The position numbers and the translations under genes were made by a program. A stretch of 64,000 nucleotides of DNA from Thioalkalivibrio thiocyanoxidans ARh2 (GTDB taxonomy: Bacteria; Pseudomonadota; Gammaproteobacteria; Ectothiorhodospirales; Ectothiorhodospiraceae), in assembly GCF_000385215.1 (NCBI RefSeq), contig NZ_ARQK01000052.1:1-64000 (forward strand), written 5' to 3'. Of this stretch, positions 55,404-64,000 are shown piece after piece (positions within the stretch are counted from its first letter, which is position 1; each line of letters opens with the position of its first letter). The notes beneath the pieces are model-generated. The model was not told the origin of the DNA. It did not search any database and was given only the letters and a program-made list of their open reading frames with translations.

Positions 55404-55847
55404 ATGCCGTTCTCGATCACGATGGAACTGATGGATACCGTAGTGCGCTGGCTGCTGGAGCCGGTGATTGTCGGCCTGCTGGTGCTGGTGGCGGTCGCCG
55501 TCTGGGAGCTTGGGCTCGCACTGGGCGAGCGCTCCGGCGGGGTGCGCCGGCTGGAGGCCACCGGCGATGCCGAGCGCCTGGCCTACCGCGCACGACGCCG
55601 CATCGACCGTGCGGATCTGCTGGCACGCATCGGCCCGATGCTCGGGCTGATGGGCACGCTGATCCCGCTGGGGCCGGGGCTGGCGGCGATGGGACGCGGG
55701 GAACTGGAAATCCTCGCCCAGGCCGTTACGGTGGCGTTCAACACCACGGTACTGGGGCTGCTGGTCGGCATCCTCGGCTTTCTGCTCGGACGCCTCCGGC
55801 GGCGCTGGTATGACGCCGCGATGGAGCGCCTGGAGGCGGCGGCATGA
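55404..55847 (+). CDS. MotA/TolQ/ExbB proton-channel family protein
   Basis: A 147-residue membrane protein with three helices. The family core RIGPMLGLMGTLIPLGPGLAAM and VAFNTTVLGLLVGILGFLLG is intact. Such proteins conduct protons and drive a partner protein. It is short compared with ExbB (about 240) and lacks a large cytoplasmic domain. It overlaps DUF2149 by 4 bases and follows cobN, so the pair probably energises the CobN protein. The equivalent Bacteroides gene is hmuU. GAGGT lies 9 bases upstream of the ATG. Confidence 0.88.
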   Translation: MPFSITMELMDTVVRWLLEPVIVGLLVLVAVAVWELGLALGERSGGVRRLEATGDAERLAYRARRRIDRADLLARIGPMLGLMGTLIPLGPGLAAMGRGELEILAQAVTVAFNTTVLGLLVGILGFLLGRLRRRWYDAAMERLEAAA

Positions 55848-56134
55848 GGGTCCCGCACTACCGCGCCAGCCGCTTCGATGCCCCTGACGAAGAGCCGATG
55901 GGGCCATTGGCCAACCTGGCCGACATCATGCTGGTGTTCGCCGTCGGCCTGATGGTGGTGATGGCCGCCTCGGGGAGTGGCCTTGAACCGGCCAGTGGCG
56001 GCGCCGAGATCGAGCCCGGACGCGAGATCCCGGACCCGCCCGAGGGTGCCGGGGAGGCCGGCTCCGGCTTCGAGTCGATGGGCCAGGTCTACCGTGACCC
56101 GGAAACCGGACGCATGATCCTGATCGGCGAATAG
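55844..56134 (+). CDS. DUF2149 family protein
   Basis: A 96-residue protein with one hydrophobic helix (LADIMLVFAVGLMVVMAAS, residues ~28-46), preceded by a polar N-terminus and followed by a periplasmic Gly/Glu/Pro-rich part. This topology parallels ExbD/TolR, with an Asp (position 29) at the start of the helix. DUF2149 genes are commonly beside MotA/TolQ/ExbB-like and CobN-like genes. It overlaps the upstream gene (ATGA), so a fixed stoichiometric complex is likely. Confidence 0.88.
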   Translation: MRVPHYRASRFDAPDEEPMGPLANLADIMLVFAVGLMVVMAASGSGLEPASGGAEIEPGREIPDPPEGAGEAGSGFESMGQVYRDPETGRMILIGE

Positions 56135-56192
56135 CTATATCTCGGGGCCGTCCGTACGTGCCTATACAAACAAATCAAGGAGTCACCAGAAC

Positions 56193-56807
56193 ATGAGCGA
56201 CGACACCGAAGCCGCACGCGCCGAACGCCACGCCCAGCGCATGGCGCGCAAGAAGGAGATTGTGGACCGCAAGATCGCCGAGGCGCAGGAAGAAAAGGGC
56301 GTGTTCCTGGTCCTGACCGGCACCGGCAAGGGCAAGAGTTCCTCGGGCTTCGGCATGGTCGCCCGGGCCCTGGGGCACGGGATGCAGGTCGGCATCGTGC
56401 AGTTCATCAAGGGCCAGTTCGCCACCGGCGAGGAGGCCTTCTTCCGCGGTCAGGACAATGTGCAGTACCACGTGATGGGCGAGGGCTACACCTGGGAGAC
56501 CCAGGACCGCGAGAAGGATGCCGAAGCCGCCCGCCATGCCTGGGCGCATGCCCGCGACATGCTGCGCGACCCGAACGTCGATCTGGTGCTGCTCGACGAG
56601 TTGCACATCGCGCTGAAATATCAGTACCTGGATGTGGACGAGGTGCTGCAGGACATCACCGCGCGACCGGAGATGCAGCACGTGATCACCACCGGCCGCG
56701 CCGCGCCGAAGGCGCTGGTCGAGGCGGCCGACACGGTCAGCGAGATCGGCGTGGTCAAGCATGCCTTCCAGGCCGGCATCAAGGCGCAGAAGGGGATCGA
56801 GCTGTGA
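56193..56807 (+). CDS. cobO: Cob(I)yrinic acid a,c-diamide adenosyltransferase
   Basis: A 204-residue CobA/CobO/BtuR-type ATP:corrinoid adenosyltransferase that attaches the 5'-deoxyadenosyl group to cob(I)alamin or precursors. The P-loop is GTGKGKSSSGFG (near residue 44), then VDLVLLDELHIALKY, and VITTGRAAPKAL. AAGGAG lies 11 bases upstream. It is not homologous to the PduO-type enzyme upstream, so the operon carries two unrelated adenosyltransferases. It overlaps cobB by 4 bases. Confidence 0.95.
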   Translation: MSDDTEAARAERHAQRMARKKEIVDRKIAEAQEEKGVFLVLTGTGKGKSSSGFGMVARALGHGMQVGIVQFIKGQFATGEEAFFRGQDNVQYHVMGEGYTWETQDREKDAEAARHAWAHARDMLRDPNVDLVLLDELHIALKYQYLDVDEVLQDITARPEMQHVITTGRAAPKALVEAADTVSEIGVVKHAFQAGIKAQKGIEL

Positions 56808-58096
56808 GTGTCAGCTGCCCCGCCGCGTTCGTGGCGGCCCCGGCCTCGGGCCAGGGCAAGACCACGATCACCGCCGCCATCGCCCGTTACCACCGCAACC
56901 AGGGTTTGCGAGTGCGCGTGTTCAAGACCGGCCCCGACTTCCTCGACCCGATGATCCTGGAACAGGCCTCCGGGCATCCGGTCGACGCCTTGCATCTGTG
57001 GATGGTCGGGGAAGAAGCCTGTCGAGCGATGCTGTACGAGGCGGCCCAGGAGTCCGATCTGATCCTGGTGGAGGGCTCGATGGGGCTGTTTGACGGGGAT
57101 CCGTCCGGTGCGGATCTGGCCCAGGCCTTCGGCTTGCCGATCCTGGCCATGGTGGATGCCAGCGGCATGGGCCAGACCTTCGGGGCGCTGGTGCATGGCT
57201 TGTCGACCTACCGTCCGGGCCTGTCGTTTGCCGGCGTGATTGCCAACCGGGTGGGCAGTCCCGGCCATGCGCGGATGCTGGAGGATTGCACCCCGGAGGC
57301 AATCCGCTTCTTTGGTGCCGTGCAGCGTAACGAGACGCTGAGTGTCCCGGACCGTCATCTGGGGCTGGTGCAGGCCGGCGAGATCGCCGATCTGGATGCG
57401 CGGCTGGAGGCGGCAGCGGCCGCGATTGAAGAGGCTGGGGTGACAGGGCTCCCGGAGCCGATGCGCTTTGATCCGGAAACAATTGCGCCGATCGAGGCGG
57501 CGCTGTCCGGCGTGCGCATTGCGATCGCGCGGGATGCGGCTTTTGCTTTCATGTATCCGGCCAACCTGCGTCTGCTGGAGAAGATGGGCGCCGAACTGCG
57601 GTTCTTTTCCCCGCTTGCCGGGGACGGGTTGCCAGAGGCCGATGCCGTCTGGCTGCCGGGTGGCTACCCCGAGCTGTATCTGGATCAGCTGTCCGACAAT
57701 GCTGCCCTGAAGTCGGACCTTGAGGTCCATCATGCGGCGGGCCGCCCCATCCTGGCGGAGTGCGGGGGCTTTCTCTACCTGCTGGACGAACTGGCCGATC
57801 GCGAGGGCCATGCCGCGGCTATGGCCGGGCTGGTGCCGGGCAAGGCCCAGCTGGCAGACCGCCTGCAGGGTCTGGGGCTCCAGGCGGCCCCGCTGCCGGA
57901 GGGCGAGCTGCGCGGGCACACCTTCCATCACACCCATTCCGAGGTCGGGCTCGAGCCCTATGGTCATTGCTGGCGTGCGCGCGGGACGGGGTCGCAGGGC
58001 GAGGCGATCTATCGTGACGGGCGCCTGACCGCGACCTATCTGCATGCCTGGTTCCCCTCCAACCCGCAGGCCACGGCGCGACTGTTCCAGGCATGA
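56804..58096 (+). CDS. cobB: Cobyrinate a,c-diamide synthase
   Basis: A 430-residue glutamine- and ATP-dependent amidase that converts hydrogenobyrinic or cobyrinic acid to the a,c-diamide. The N-terminal dethiobiotin-synthetase-like domain carries APASGQGKTT and the C-terminal glutamine amidotransferase domain carries the nucleophile segment PILAECGGFLYLLDEL. The GTG start at 56804 overlaps the cobO stop. The same protein is called CbiA in the anaerobic pathway; I use cobB because cobN, cobG and cobH genes indicate the late-cobalt route. Confidence 0.93.
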   Translation: MSVSCPAAFVAAPASGQGKTTITAAIARYHRNQGLRVRVFKTGPDFLDPMILEQASGHPVDALHLWMVGEEACRAMLYEAAQESDLILVEGSMGLFDGDPSGADLAQAFGLPILAMVDASGMGQTFGALVHGLSTYRPGLSFAGVIANRVGSPGHARMLEDCTPEAIRFFGAVQRNETLSVPDRHLGLVQAGEIADLDARLEAAAAAIEEAGVTGLPEPMRFDPETIAPIEAALSGVRIAIARDAAFAFMYPANLRLLEKMGAELRFFSPLAGDGLPEADAVWLPGGYPELYLDQLSDNAALKSDLEVHHAAGRPILAECGGFLYLLDELADREGHAAAMAGLVPGKAQLADRLQGLGLQAAPLPEGELRGHTFHHTHSEVGLEPYGHCWRARGTGSQGEAIYRDGRLTATYLHAWFPSNPQATARLFQA

Positions 58097-58947
58097 GGGG
58101 CACAAGGCAGCACAAGGTGGCCAGGATCGGATCCGGTGCACGCCCTGGGGTGACCCTCCCGTTTCGCGGCGAGCGGCGGGCCGGGTGCGTGGATCTGGTG
58201 GGCGCGGGGCCGGGCGATCCAGGCCTGCTGACACTGGACGCGCTCAGCGCGATGCAGCACGCGGATATCCTGCTGCACGACCGCCTGATCCCGCAGGCGA
58301 TCCTGGATCTGGCAAACCCCAAGGCGCAGCGTCTGTACGTGGGCAAGGCGCGCTCGCGGCACAGTTGTGATCAGGGCGATCTGAACGATCGCATGGTCGC
58401 GCTGGCCCGGGAGGGGCACTACGTGGTGCGCCTGAAGGGGGGTGACCCGTTTGTCTACGGGCGGGGCGGCGAGGAGGCCGCCGCGATTGCCGCCGCCGGG
58501 GTGCCAGTGCGCATCGTGCCGGGGATTACCGCAGCCGGTGGCTGTGCAGCCTATGCAGGGATCCCGCTGACCCATCGCGATCACGCCTATCGCTGCCAGT
58601 TCGTTACCGCCCACCGGCGTGCCGGCGAGACCAATCTGGACTGGGCCTCGCTGGTGCATCCGCAGCAGACCCTGGTTGTCTACATGGGGCTGCATACCCT
58701 GGCCGAGGTCTGTGGCGAGATGATGGCGGCGGGTGCGGACGGCGCGATGCCGGCCGCGCTGGTCGAACAGGGGACGCGGCCGGGCCAGCGTGTCATCGAA
58801 GGCGTTCTGGCCGACCTCCCCGCGCGGGTGGCGGATCTGGATATCCATTCGCCGGCGCTGCTGATCGTGGGCGAGGTCGTGCGCCTGCGCGAGACGATCG
58901 CCACGCAGGGTGCCGAGTCCGTCCCGGGAACGCATGAAACCGGCTGA
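58093..58947 (+). CDS. cobA: Uroporphyrinogen-III C-methyltransferase
   Basis: A 284-residue SAM-dependent methylase that makes precorrin-2, the entry to corrin and sirohaem synthesis. The motifs [38 protein letters not shown] and [21 protein letters not shown] are diagnostic. An N-terminal extension of about 30 basic residues precedes the core, so an internal start is possible. The ATG overlaps the cobB stop. Confidence 0.93.
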   Translation: MRGTRQHKVARIGSGARPGVTLPFRGERRAGCVDLVGAGPGDPGLLTLDALSAMQHADILLHDRLIPQAILDLANPKAQRLYVGKARSRHSCDQGDLNDRMVALAREGHYVVRLKGGDPFVYGRGGEEAAAIAAAGVPVRIVPGITAAGGCAAYAGIPLTHRDHAYRCQFVTAHRRAGETNLDWASLVHPQQTLVVYMGLHTLAEVCGEMMAAGADGAMPAALVEQGTRPGQRVIEGVLADLPARVADLDIHSPALLIVGEVVRLRETIATQGAESVPGTHETG

Positions 58948-60079
58948 GCAGAACAGCTCGGCGGGCGCCATGCGCCCGGAGACGCCCGAGACCAGCGGGC
59001 GCCTGCGCACGGGGCTGACCACCGGTGTGTGCGCGACCGCCGCCGCCGTTGCCGCCGCACGCTGGCTGCTGGAGGGGCGGCGGCTCGAGACGGTGGAGGT
59101 CATCCTGCCGAAGGGGCAGGTCGTGAGCCTGACACTGAACGACCTCGAACCCACTCCGGGCGGCGCGGTTGCCGGGGTCATCAAGGATGCCGGCGACGAC
59201 CCGGATGCCACCCACGGGGCCCGGGTCTGGGTGGAGGTGAACCTGTGCGGTGCGCCCGGCGTGGAGTTCGTCGCGGGTGCCGGGGTCGGGACGGTCACAC
59301 GCCCGGGCCTGGTGCTGGAGCCGGGCGAGCCCGCCATCAATCCGGTCCCACGACGCATGATCCAGGGGCATCTGGAGACACTGGCTGCAGCCGCCGGGTA
59401 CAGCGGGGGCTTCAGGGTTACAGTCGGCGTGGACGGTGGCGAACGCATTGCCGGGCGGACCATGAACGCTCGACTGGGGATCCTCGGGGGGCTCTCGATC
59501 CTGGGCACCACCGGCATCGTCCGGCCATTCTCCTGCGCCGCCTATATCGCATCCATCCATCAGGCCATAGACGTGGCCCGCGCCAACGGCTGCCCGCGCG
59601 TGGCCTGCTGCACCGGGGGTACCAGCGAGGCCGCGATGCGCGAACAGTACGGTCTGGACGACATGGCGCTGATCGAGATGGGGGATCTGTTCGGGGCGGC
59701 ACTGAAGTATCTGAGGCGTCACCCCCTGCCCGCGGTGGTGCTGGCCGCGGGGTTCGGCAAGCTCAGCAAATTCGCGGCCGGGCACCTGGATGCCCACAGC
59801 CGCAAGTCACGCATCGATCTCGACGCGCTGGCGGAGGAGGCGGCGGATCTGGGAGGCAGCCAGGCACTGGTCGCGCGCATCCGCGCGGCCAATACCAGCG
59901 CCCAGGCGCTTGCGGATTGCCTGGAGCAGGGTGTGGCGCTGGCCGACCGTATCAGTGCGCGCGCCTGGCAGCGGGCGCGCGGGATGCTGCCGGAGACCAC
60001 GGCGCTGGAGGTCTGCGCGGTGGATCGGGCCGGACGCATCGTCGGGTGGGCCAGGGATGCCGGGGGTCTGGCGCCATGA
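58934..60079 (+). CDS. cbiD: Cobalt-precorrin-5B (C1)-methyltransferase
   Basis: A 381-residue enzyme that methylates C1 of the corrin ring. Motifs are [42 protein letters not shown] and [20 protein letters not shown]. CbiD belongs to the anaerobic route by name but also replaces CobF in late-insertion clusters such as that of Pseudomonas aeruginosa, where it lies with cobG and cobH as here. The ATG at 58934 is placed within the end of cobA, 14 bases before its stop ends, and overlaps the ABC gene at its own end. Confidence 0.93.
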   Translation: MKPAEQNSSAGAMRPETPETSGRLRTGLTTGVCATAAAVAAARWLLEGRRLETVEVILPKGQVVSLTLNDLEPTPGGAVAGVIKDAGDDPDATHGARVWVEVNLCGAPGVEFVAGAGVGTVTRPGLVLEPGEPAINPVPRRMIQGHLETLAAAAGYSGGFRVTVGVDGGERIAGRTMNARLGILGGLSILGTTGIVRPFSCAAYIASIHQAIDVARANGCPRVACCTGGTSEAAMREQYGLDDMALIEMGDLFGAALKYLRRHPLPAVVLAAGFGKLSKFAAGHLDAHSRKSRIDLDALAEEAADLGGSQALVARIRAANTSAQALADCLEQGVALADRISARAWQRARGMLPETTALEVCAVDRAGRIVGWARDAGGLAP

Positions 60080-61020
60080 TGGCCCCGGCGATCGCCCTGC
60101 AGTCGGTGGCCAAGCGTTATGCCGGTGGCCGGGTTGGGCTGGCGGATGTTGACCTGGAGGTGCCGGCGGGCCGCTTTTTCGGCCTGCTGGGGCCGAATGG
60201 GGCCGGCAAGACGACCCTGGTGGGACTGCTGACCACGCTGGTGCGGGCGGATCGCGGGTCGATCCGGGTCTGCGGCTTCGACGTGGCGACACAGGCGGTT
60301 GCGGCGAAGGCCTGCATGGGCGTGGTGCCGCAGGAGATCAACTTCAACAGCTTCGAGCCGGTGGGCGAGATTGTTGAAGCCCAGGCGGCCTATTACGGAT
60401 TGTCCCCGCGGCGGGCGCGCGAGCGTACTGGCCAGGTACTGGAACAGGTGGGCCTGGCGGACCGGCGGGGGCAGTCCGCCTGGGGGCTGTCGGGCGGAAT
60501 GAAGCGCCGGCTGATGATTGCCCGGGCGCTGGTGCACCGCCCGCACGTGCTGCTGCTGGACGAGCCGACCGCGGGGGTGGACCTCGAGGGACGCCATACA
60601 ACCTGGGAACTGCTGCGTGCGCTGAATGCGGATGGTGTGACCATCCTCCTGACGACACACTACCTCGAGGAGGCGGAAGCGCTGTGCGATTCGCTGGCGA
60701 TTCTGGATCAGGGCGAGATCGTTGCGCGCGGCGAGACCGGCGAACTGCTGCACGGGCTGAACGTGCAGACCCTGGTGCTCGAGTTGAGCGCCCCCCTTGA
60801 TGCGTGCCCCGAGCTGGAAGGGCTGGCGATCCGGCGGGTGGATCGCTGGACCCTGGAGATTGACCTCCCGCAGGGCATGGAGGTGAACGCGCTTTTTGAG
60901 CGTCTCGGCGCGTGCGGTGTCCAGGTGGCGGGCTTGCGCAACAAGCGCAACCGGCTCGAGTCGCTGTTCCTGCAGCGCATCGCGGAACGTGCCAGTGCAT
61001 CGCGGGGGGCCGGGACATGA
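60076..61020 (+). CDS. ABC-2 type transporter ATP-binding protein
   Basis: A 314-residue ATPase. Walker A is GPNGAGKTT, signature [15 protein letters not shown], Walker [12 protein letters not shown], and the H-loop is [11 protein letters not shown]. The C-terminal ~90 residues form the accessory domain seen in drug/polysaccharide export ATPases of the YadG/NodI type. The ATG overlaps the cbiD stop. With the permease gene it forms an exporter inserted into the cobalamin operon. The cargo is unknown. Confidence 0.9.
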   Translation: MMAPAIALQSVAKRYAGGRVGLADVDLEVPAGRFFGLLGPNGAGKTTLVGLLTTLVRADRGSIRVCGFDVATQAVAAKACMGVVPQEINFNSFEPVGEIVEAQAAYYGLSPRRARERTGQVLEQVGLADRRGQSAWGLSGGMKRRLMIARALVHRPHVLLLDEPTAGVDLEGRHTTWELLRALNADGVTILLTTHYLEEAEALCDSLAILDQGEIVARGETGELLHGLNVQTLVLELSAPLDACPELEGLAIRRVDRWTLEIDLPQGMEVNALFERLGACGVQVAGLRNKRNRLESLFLQRIAERASASRGAGT

Positions 61021-61790
61021 GACTCGCGGCTTACGGATTTGCCTACCGCGGGATGGTGATCAAGCAGGTGCGCCGCTTCCTGCGTGCCTGGGTGCAGAAC
61101 CTGCTGCCATCGGTGGTGACGACCGTTCTGTTTCTGGTGATCTTTGGTCACCTGGTCGGGCGCGAGCTGGGCACCATGCGTGGCGTCGACTACGCCGATT
61201 TCATCCTGCCGGGCCTGATCATCCTGGCCGTGGCCACCAACGCCTACAGCAATGTGACGCTGGCGTTCTATGGCGCGCGCCTGCAGCGGCACATCGAGGA
61301 ATTGCTGGTTGCGCCACTCCCCGCCTGGCTGATCGTGGCGGGCTTTGCAACCGGCGGGGTGATCCGCGGTCTGCTGGCCGGGGCGCTAGTGGCGCTGGTT
61401 GCAATCCCGTTTACCAACCTGCAACTGCACCACCTGGCGGCGACGCTGGGGATCGCGCTGGTCAGTGCCACGCTGTTCGCCCTGGCCGGCCTGCTGAATG
61501 GCCTGTACGCGCGCAGTTTCGACCACACCTCCGTGGTGGCGACGTTCGTGCTGACCCCCCTGATCTATCTGGGAGGGCTGTTCTATCCGGTGGAACGGAT
61601 GCCCGAGCCCTGGCAGTCGCTGGCGGCGCTGAACCCGCTGTACTACATGGTCGAGGGCTTTCGCTACGGTCTGCTGGGGACCGGGTCCTTCGCCTGGGCC
61701 ACAACCTTCTGGGTGCTCGTGGGGACCACCCTGGTTGTCGGCGGGGTGGCCTGGGCCCTGGTCGCTCGCGGCGTGCGGATCCGGTCATGA
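61017..61790 (+). CDS. ABC-2 type transporter permease (YadH/NodJ-like)
   Basis: A 257-residue inner-membrane protein with six helices. The ABC-2 signature region LTPLIYLGGLFYPVERMPEPWQSLAALNPLYYMVEGFRYG is clear. It overlaps the ATPase gene and cobG by 4 bases each, so it is translated with the cob genes. This type of pair exports amphipathic molecules such as lipids or drugs; a link to corrinoids or cobalt is only contextual. Confidence 0.9.
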   Translation: MRLAAYGFAYRGMVIKQVRRFLRAWVQNLLPSVVTTVLFLVIFGHLVGRELGTMRGVDYADFILPGLIILAVATNAYSNVTLAFYGARLQRHIEELLVAPLPAWLIVAGFATGGVIRGLLAGALVALVAIPFTNLQLHHLAATLGIALVSATLFALAGLLNGLYARSFDHTSVVATFVLTPLIYLGGLFYPVERMPEPWQSLAALNPLYYMVEGFRYGLLGTGSFAWATTFWVLVGTTLVVGGVAWALVARGVRIRS

Positions 61791-63193
61791 GCAGGGGTGC
61801 GAAGCCGTTGGGTGCCGAGCATCCGCGTGTGCGCCGGGCGTGTCCCGGAGTCGCTGCGCCCATGACGACCGGAGACGGGCTTCTGATGCGGGTACGTCAC
61901 CCGATCGGAGGGCTCGACGCGGCGCAGGCGTGCACCCTCGCCGAGGTAGCGCTGCGTTTCGGTTCCGGTGACCTGGAGCTGACCAGTCGCGGCAATCTGC
62001 AATTGCGCGGTCTGGACACGCCGGGCCTGGAGACGGCACGGGCCGAACTGGAGGCGGCGGGTCTGGCGGATCGCGATCCCGAGGCGGAGGCGGTGCGCAA
62101 TGTGCTGGTGGCACCGGCGACGGATATCGACCCGGAGGCCGCCATGGATGTACAGCCCATCGCGCGGCAACTTGTGCGGGCACTGGGGGCAACCCCGCGC
62201 CTGCGCGCGCTGCCGCCGAAGGTCGGGGTGCTGGTGGAGTCGGGTGGCGATTTGCCGCTGGGCCGGGTGCCGGCGGACCTTCGGCTGGAGGCCTGTACGG
62301 GACCGGGTGGCGTGTGGATTCGCGTGGCCGTCGGGGCGTCGGCTCAGGCCGCGACGGTGCTTGGGTGGGCACGCCCGGAGAAGGCTGTGGACGCCGCCTT
62401 GCAAGTCCTCGAGCAATTCCTGGCGCTGCGCCAGGGGGATCCGGATCCGCCGGGGCGTTTGCCCGGCGCCCTGGCTCGGTTCGGCGCGAAGGCCCTGACG
62501 CCTCCCGGACTGGAGCGAGTGCTTCCGGGTGGGGATCCGATTGCGGCACGGAGCAGCGAAAACGCCGACTCCGGGATTGGTGCGGGCCTGAATGGCGACG
62601 CCTTCGGGGTCGCGTTTCCGTTCGGAGCCCTGCGCGCCGAGGCCCTGCGGGGGCTGGCCGAGCAGATCCGCGGCGGGGAAGGGTGCCTGCGGCTCACCCC
62701 CTGGCGCAGCGTGCTGCTGGTCGGGGCGCGGCCGATCGCCCTGGACCGGCTGGCTGCATGGGGCGGTGTAACGGATCCAAAGGATCCTCGCCTCGCGGTG
62801 AGCGCCTGTGTCGGGCAGGCGGGATGCTCGGCGGGTACAACATTCACGCGGGCGGACGCCGCGATGCTCGCGACAGCCGCCCGCGGACTGCTGGCAGATG
62901 ACGAATATCTGCATGTCAGTGGCTGCGAGAAGCACTGTGGGAGGCCCGCGAATGCCCGAATGGTCCTTGCGGCGCGGGCGGGGCATTACGACTTGTCGCT
63001 GCAATGTGCGCCGGCGCACTGGGAGACCCTTCTTGTGGGCCTTTCGCCGGATCAGCTGCGAGCGGCCCTGTCGGCGCTTGAACAGATTGCGCACGCAGAG
63101 CGCGGCGGGGTGCTCGCGGCCCTGCACAGGCTGGGACCGGCCGAGCTGGGTCGGCGCCTCAACGCGATGGTGAATAACGGAGACGAAACATGA
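61787..63193 (+). CDS. cobG: Precorrin-3B synthase (CobG-like sirohaem/FeS protein)
   Basis: A 468-residue protein of the nitrite/sulfite reductase fold. The two half-domains are recognised by TSRGNLQLRGL and LTPWRSVLLVG. The 4Fe-4S ligands are in SACVGQAGCSAG and VSGCEKHCGRP (C-x5-C and C-x3-C). CobG hydroxylates precorrin-3A at C20 with O2, a mark of the aerobic route. The N-terminal first ~25 residues are extra relative to the core. ATG at 61787 overlaps the permease stop and TGA overlaps cobH. Confidence 0.88.
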   Translation: MSRGAKPLGAEHPRVRRACPGVAAPMTTGDGLLMRVRHPIGGLDAAQACTLAEVALRFGSGDLELTSRGNLQLRGLDTPGLETARAELEAAGLADRDPEAEAVRNVLVAPATDIDPEAAMDVQPIARQLVRALGATPRLRALPPKVGVLVESGGDLPLGRVPADLRLEACTGPGGVWIRVAVGASAQAATVLGWARPEKAVDAALQVLEQFLALRQGDPDPPGRLPGALARFGAKALTPPGLERVLPGGDPIAARSSENADSGIGAGLNGDAFGVAFPFGALRAEALRGLAEQIRGGEGCLRLTPWRSVLLVGARPIALDRLAAWGGVTDPKDPRLAVSACVGQAGCSAGTTFTRADAAMLATAARGLLADDEYLHVSGCEKHCGRPANARMVLAARAGHYDLSLQCAPAHWETLLVGLSPDQLRAALSALEQIAHAERGGVLAALHRLGPAELGRRLNAMVNNGDET

Positions 63194-63843
63194 CGCAGAG
63201 CGATACCGCCGGGGCTGTACCCGATTACGAACGCGACGGCGCAGCCATCTACCGGGAATCCTTCGCGATTATTCGATCCGAGGCGGCGCTGGATCGTTTT
63301 CCGGGGGATCTGGTGCCTGCGGTGGTGCGCATGATCCACGCCTGCGGCATGACCGACCTGCCACGGGACGTCGGGTTTTCGGCCGGCGTGGCCGGGGCGG
63401 CTCGCGCGGCGCTGGCCGCCGGCGCGCCGATCCTGTGCGACAGCAACATGGTGGCGCATGGGGTCACGCGGGCCCGGCTGCCGGCGGATAACCCGGTGAT
63501 CTGCAGCCTCCGCGAGGACGGGGTGGCGGCTGCTGCCGAGCGTATGGGCACAACGCGTTCGGCGGCGGCGCTGGAATGGTGGCGACCGCATATGGAGGGT
63601 GCGGTCGTGGCGATCGGGAATGCACCCACGGCCCTTTTTCACCTGCTGGAGATGCTGCACCAGGGCGCGCCACGTCCGGCCGCGGTACTTGGTATCCCGG
63701 TGGGCTTTGTCGGTGCGGTGGAGAGCAAGGAGGCGCTGGCCGCCAGCCCGCTGGACCTCGAGTACCTGACCATCTTCGGACGCCGCGGTGGCAGCGCCAT
63801 GGCCGCGGCGGCCATCAACGCCTTTGCGAGTGACCGGATATGA
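63190..63843 (+). CDS. cobH: Precorrin-8X methylmutase
   Basis: A 217-residue enzyme that moves a methyl group from C11 to C12 to give hydrogenobyrinic acid. Typical segments are [30 protein letters not shown] (catalytic His), [18 protein letters not shown] and [18 protein letters not shown]. The ATG overlaps the cobG stop and the stop overlaps cobI, maintaining the coupled array. Confidence 0.95.
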   Translation: MTQSDTAGAVPDYERDGAAIYRESFAIIRSEAALDRFPGDLVPAVVRMIHACGMTDLPRDVGFSAGVAGAARAALAAGAPILCDSNMVAHGVTRARLPADNPVICSLREDGVAAAAERMGTTRSAAALEWWRPHMEGAVVAIGNAPTALFHLLEMLHQGAPRPAAVLGIPVGFVGAVESKEALAASPLDLEYLTIFGRRGGSAMAAAAINAFASDRI

Positions 63844-64000
63844 CGACTTCTTCCCCTGTGAATGCATCCCCGGAGGCGGGCTGCCTGTATGGAGTCGGCA
63901 CCGGGCCCGGCGATCCCGAGCTGCTGACGTTGAAGGCCGCGCGGCTGATCGCACAGAGTCCGGTAGTGGCCTACTTCTGCCGCCGTGGCGGGCGCGGTCA
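63840..64000 (+). CDS. cobI: Precorrin-2 C20-methyltransferase, 5' part only
   Basis: The frame opens with ATG at 63840 (overlapping the cobH stop) and runs off the window after 53 codons. The sequence [20 protein letters not shown] with [12 protein letters not shown] matches the N-terminus of CobI/CbiL, which makes precorrin-3A. The remaining ~180 residues lie outside the window. Confidence 0.88.
   Translation, partial: MTTSSPVNASPEAGCLYGVGTGPGDPELLTLKAARLIAQSPVVAYFCRRGGRG

Noticed and set aside
59029-60075. N-terminal extension of the ABC ATPase frame over cbiD
   Set aside because: The frame is open by chance opposite codon phase of cbiD; ATPase homology begins at the ATG at 60076 that overlaps the cbiD stop.
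58934-60079. CbiD taken as evidence for the anaerobic cobalamin pathway
   Set aside because: CobN, CobG and CobH homologues indicate late cobalt insertion, and cbiD stands in for cobF in similar clusters of pseudomonads.

Overview
The window is GC-rich, densely coded gammaproteobacterial DNA. A haloalkaliphilic, sulfur-oxidising member of the Ectothiorhodospiraceae (Thioalkalivibrio-like) is the best guess. The clues are a complete seven-gene Mrp Na+/H+ antiporter operon, a persulfide dioxygenase unit with an ArsR-rhodanese regulator, a DsrE-family sulfur-carrier protein, an FNR/Anr oxygen sensor, a gamma-type fabA and a 6S RNA lying directly upstream of fau. The genus is an inference; no rRNA gene is present.

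Layout. 0-9.4 kb: Na/Pi-type transporter, NSS transporter and phosphoglucomutase (minus strand), then DUF1249, fabA, an unknown membrane protein and an SH3/coiled-coil envelope protein. 9.5-15.3 kb: mrpABCDEFG, mostly with overlapping stop/start codons. 15.3-19.1 kb: persulfide/sulfide-response region (ABM-like protein, ArsR-rhodanese fusion, persulfide dioxygenase, MFS transporter), in which two promoters carry a related operator-like palindrome. 19.1-26.6 kb: cNMP-binding protein, YdcF, a YdbH/DUF1318 envelope-lipid pair, YihY, YceI and a CDP-alcohol phosphatidyltransferase. 26.6-26.9 kb: a MITE-like foldback element. 27-30.2 kb: a four-gene cluster (MDR dehydrogenase, PTPS-like protein with substituted catalytic residues, GT4 glycosyltransferase, methyltransferase). 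30.4-34.6 kb: two secreted low-complexity proteins, a TPR protein and a dynamin-like GTPase. 34.7-47.8 kb: DsrE protein, two aldo/keto reductases, fau-EVE-GST operon with 6S RNA, MutS2-like ATPase, FNR, cyclopropane fatty acid synthase and an unknown large membrane protein.

47.9-64.0 kb: a cobalamin riboswitch followed by one long plus-strand array: btuB, a frameshifted PduO-type adenosyltransferase, cobN, an ExbB-like gene, DUF2149, cobO, cobB, cobA, cbiD, an ABC exporter pair, cobG, cobH and the start of cobI (cut by the window end). It combines corrinoid uptake, adenosylation and the late-cobalt-insertion biosynthetic route.

The most striking system is in this last block. The CobN homologue carries a secretory signal peptide, a C-terminal membrane anchor and a 17-histidine insert, and it is followed by a proton-channel-like pair (MotA/TolQ/ExbB plus DUF2149). 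No CobS or CobT AAA+ partner is present in the window. This suggests a periplasmic, proton-motive-force-driven metal (de)chelatase, comparable to the HmuS-HmuU-HmuV part of Bacteroides haem-use loci but placed in a B12 regulon.
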